From: Robertmurraya sp. FSL R5-0851
GTDB lineage: Bacteria; Bacillota; Bacilli; Bacillales; Cytobacillaceae
Assembly: GCF_038002965.1 (NCBI RefSeq)
Contig: NZ_JBBOOE010000002.1
Coordinates: 62,001 to 126,000 of the forward strand
DNA length: 64,000 bases
Direction: 5' to 3'
Below are positions 63,352 to 64,000 of this stretch, piece by piece (positions within the stretch are counted from its first letter, which is position 1; each line of letters begins with the position of its first letter). The notes below the pieces were generated by a model. The model was given only the letters and a program-made list of their open reading frames with translations, was not told the origin of the DNA and did no database searches. A program made the translations under genes and the position numbers.

Positions 63352-63624
63352 TCGAGGAATGAAGACTCCATCATCTTTCAATCTTCTGTATTTGTTTTAT
63401 CCAATGGGGAGGAAGTAAAGATTGACCATAACTTTGTGTCTGGAAAAAACAGAGGTGAAATGCTATTAAAGCATATTCTCACTAAGAATCCATCTATTGC
63501 CCTTGATGAAAGAATGGCTCAAGAGTTAGAAGGTAAGAAAAACACTTATATGTTAGCTAATAGAATCGGATTATTTATCGTTGCGCATATCTTTCTGTTT
63601 TTTGCCTTATCAGTCATTAAATAA
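63348..63624 (+). pseudogene. membrane protein with an apparent start-proximal frameshift
   Basis: The ATG at 63348 is coupled to the previous stop but its frame ends after MIEE. The next frame reads NEDSIIFQSSVFVLSNGEEVKI and runs to 63624, ending in a membrane segment (GLFIVAHIFLFFALSVI). Loss of one G in GAGGAAT would join the two frames. A GTG at 63436 could only start a shorter form. The gene is either mutated or uses an unusual start. Confidence 0.5.
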
Positions 63625-63650
63625 TAATTAGCATGGTGAGGAGAACTGCT

Positions 63651-64000
63651 ATGAAAAGAATGATTTGTTTACTATTTGTTCTACTTTTAACCGCTTGTTC
63701 TACTGTTACTACACAGGAAGTCCCAAAATATGAATTAGGAAAAAGTGAAAGTATACCACTTACAGAAGAAGACTATTTCCAAGAACTACAATCAGCGAAT
63801 GGAGGCACTTCGCCCAATGAATCTCAGTCAAACCATACTACCGATGAGCAAACGATAAGCAGTACACAGCAACCTTCGCAAACCCAAGAGGTAAGTTTAG
63901 AAGGGGCTAGAAAAGTAACTGTAACAAAAGTGATTGATGGTGACACAATTAAGTACCTTGACCCATCTCTTGGCGGTGAAGAGGTGACTGGACGTTTATT
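63651..64000 (+). CDS. Lipoprotein with thermonuclease-like (SNase) domain, partial
   Basis: ATG with GAGGAG upstream. Lipobox LLTAC with Cys at residue 16, a Ser/Thr/Gln-rich linker (residues 20-85) and then VTVTKVIDGDTIKY, the first conserved strand and calcium-binding Asp region of staphylococcal-type nucleases (YncB-like). The window ends at about residue 116, before the catalytic Arg/Glu residues can be seen. With the nuclease at 44115-45074 this is the second surface-anchored nuclease of the replicon. Confidence 0.75.
   Translation, partial: MKRMICLLFVLLLTACSTVTTQEVPKYELGKSESIPLTEEDYFQELQSANGGTSPNESQSNHTTDEQTISSTQQPSQTQEVSLEGARKVTVTKVIDGDTIKYLDPSLGGEEVTGRL

Overview
The window looks like part of a large low-GC plasmid, or plasmid-like conjugative element, from a Bacillaceae-type Firmicute. 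The signs are strong AGGAGG-type ribosome binding sites, AT-rich intergenic DNA, a Spo0E-like peptide, DUF2187 and DUF2325 proteins, a plasmid-type replication initiator with a DnaA-domain-I-like tail, an ArdC-like protein, a plasmid topoisomerase III and many mobile elements. No rRNA, tRNA or CRISPR array was seen.

Layout. 1-5.5 kb: 3' end of a group II intron and the gene it interrupts, then small genes, an LPD1-type polyvalent metallopeptidase and a C5 cytosine methyltransferase. 5.5-8.3 kb: replication module (Xre regulator, candidate antisense RNA, rep gene, iteron-like AT-rich repeats). 8.3-19.9 kb: ArdC-like protein and a large SF2 helicase gene. The helicase gene is split just after its DEIH box by a group II intron, and the intron's reverse transcriptase gene is itself split by a three-recombinase (RIT) element. 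20-27.6 kb: a probable transfer/maintenance block (membrane protein, DUF2325, TopB, Spo0E-like peptide) preceded by candidate Spo0A boxes. 27.8-45 kb: accessory DNA with two copies of an IS6-like element (one split by an IS3-family element), secreted proteins, a Tn554-type tnpABC module, lipoproteins, a GGDEF protein and a secreted nuclease. 45.2-50.6 kb: a second, different group II intron whose reverse transcriptase is split at the same codon by a second, protein-identical RIT copy. 50.9-56.9 kb: another IS3-family element and a DDE transposase plus AAA ATPase transposon. 57.3-64 kb: PQQ-repeat protein, tyrosine recombinase, small plasmid proteins, and a thermonuclease-like lipoprotein cut by the window end.

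The most striking system is the RIT element. Both copies sit in GGNGGA, which encodes the Gly-Gly of the reverse-transcriptase PQGG motif, in two unrelated introns and in opposite orientations. The end sequences can be explained by a circular form with two mirror-image crossover sites (GGTGGA and TCCACC), each flanked by GCATAA/TTATGC arms. The element would therefore parasitise group II introns through a conserved RT motif, insert either way round, and leave an intact RT gene when it leaves.
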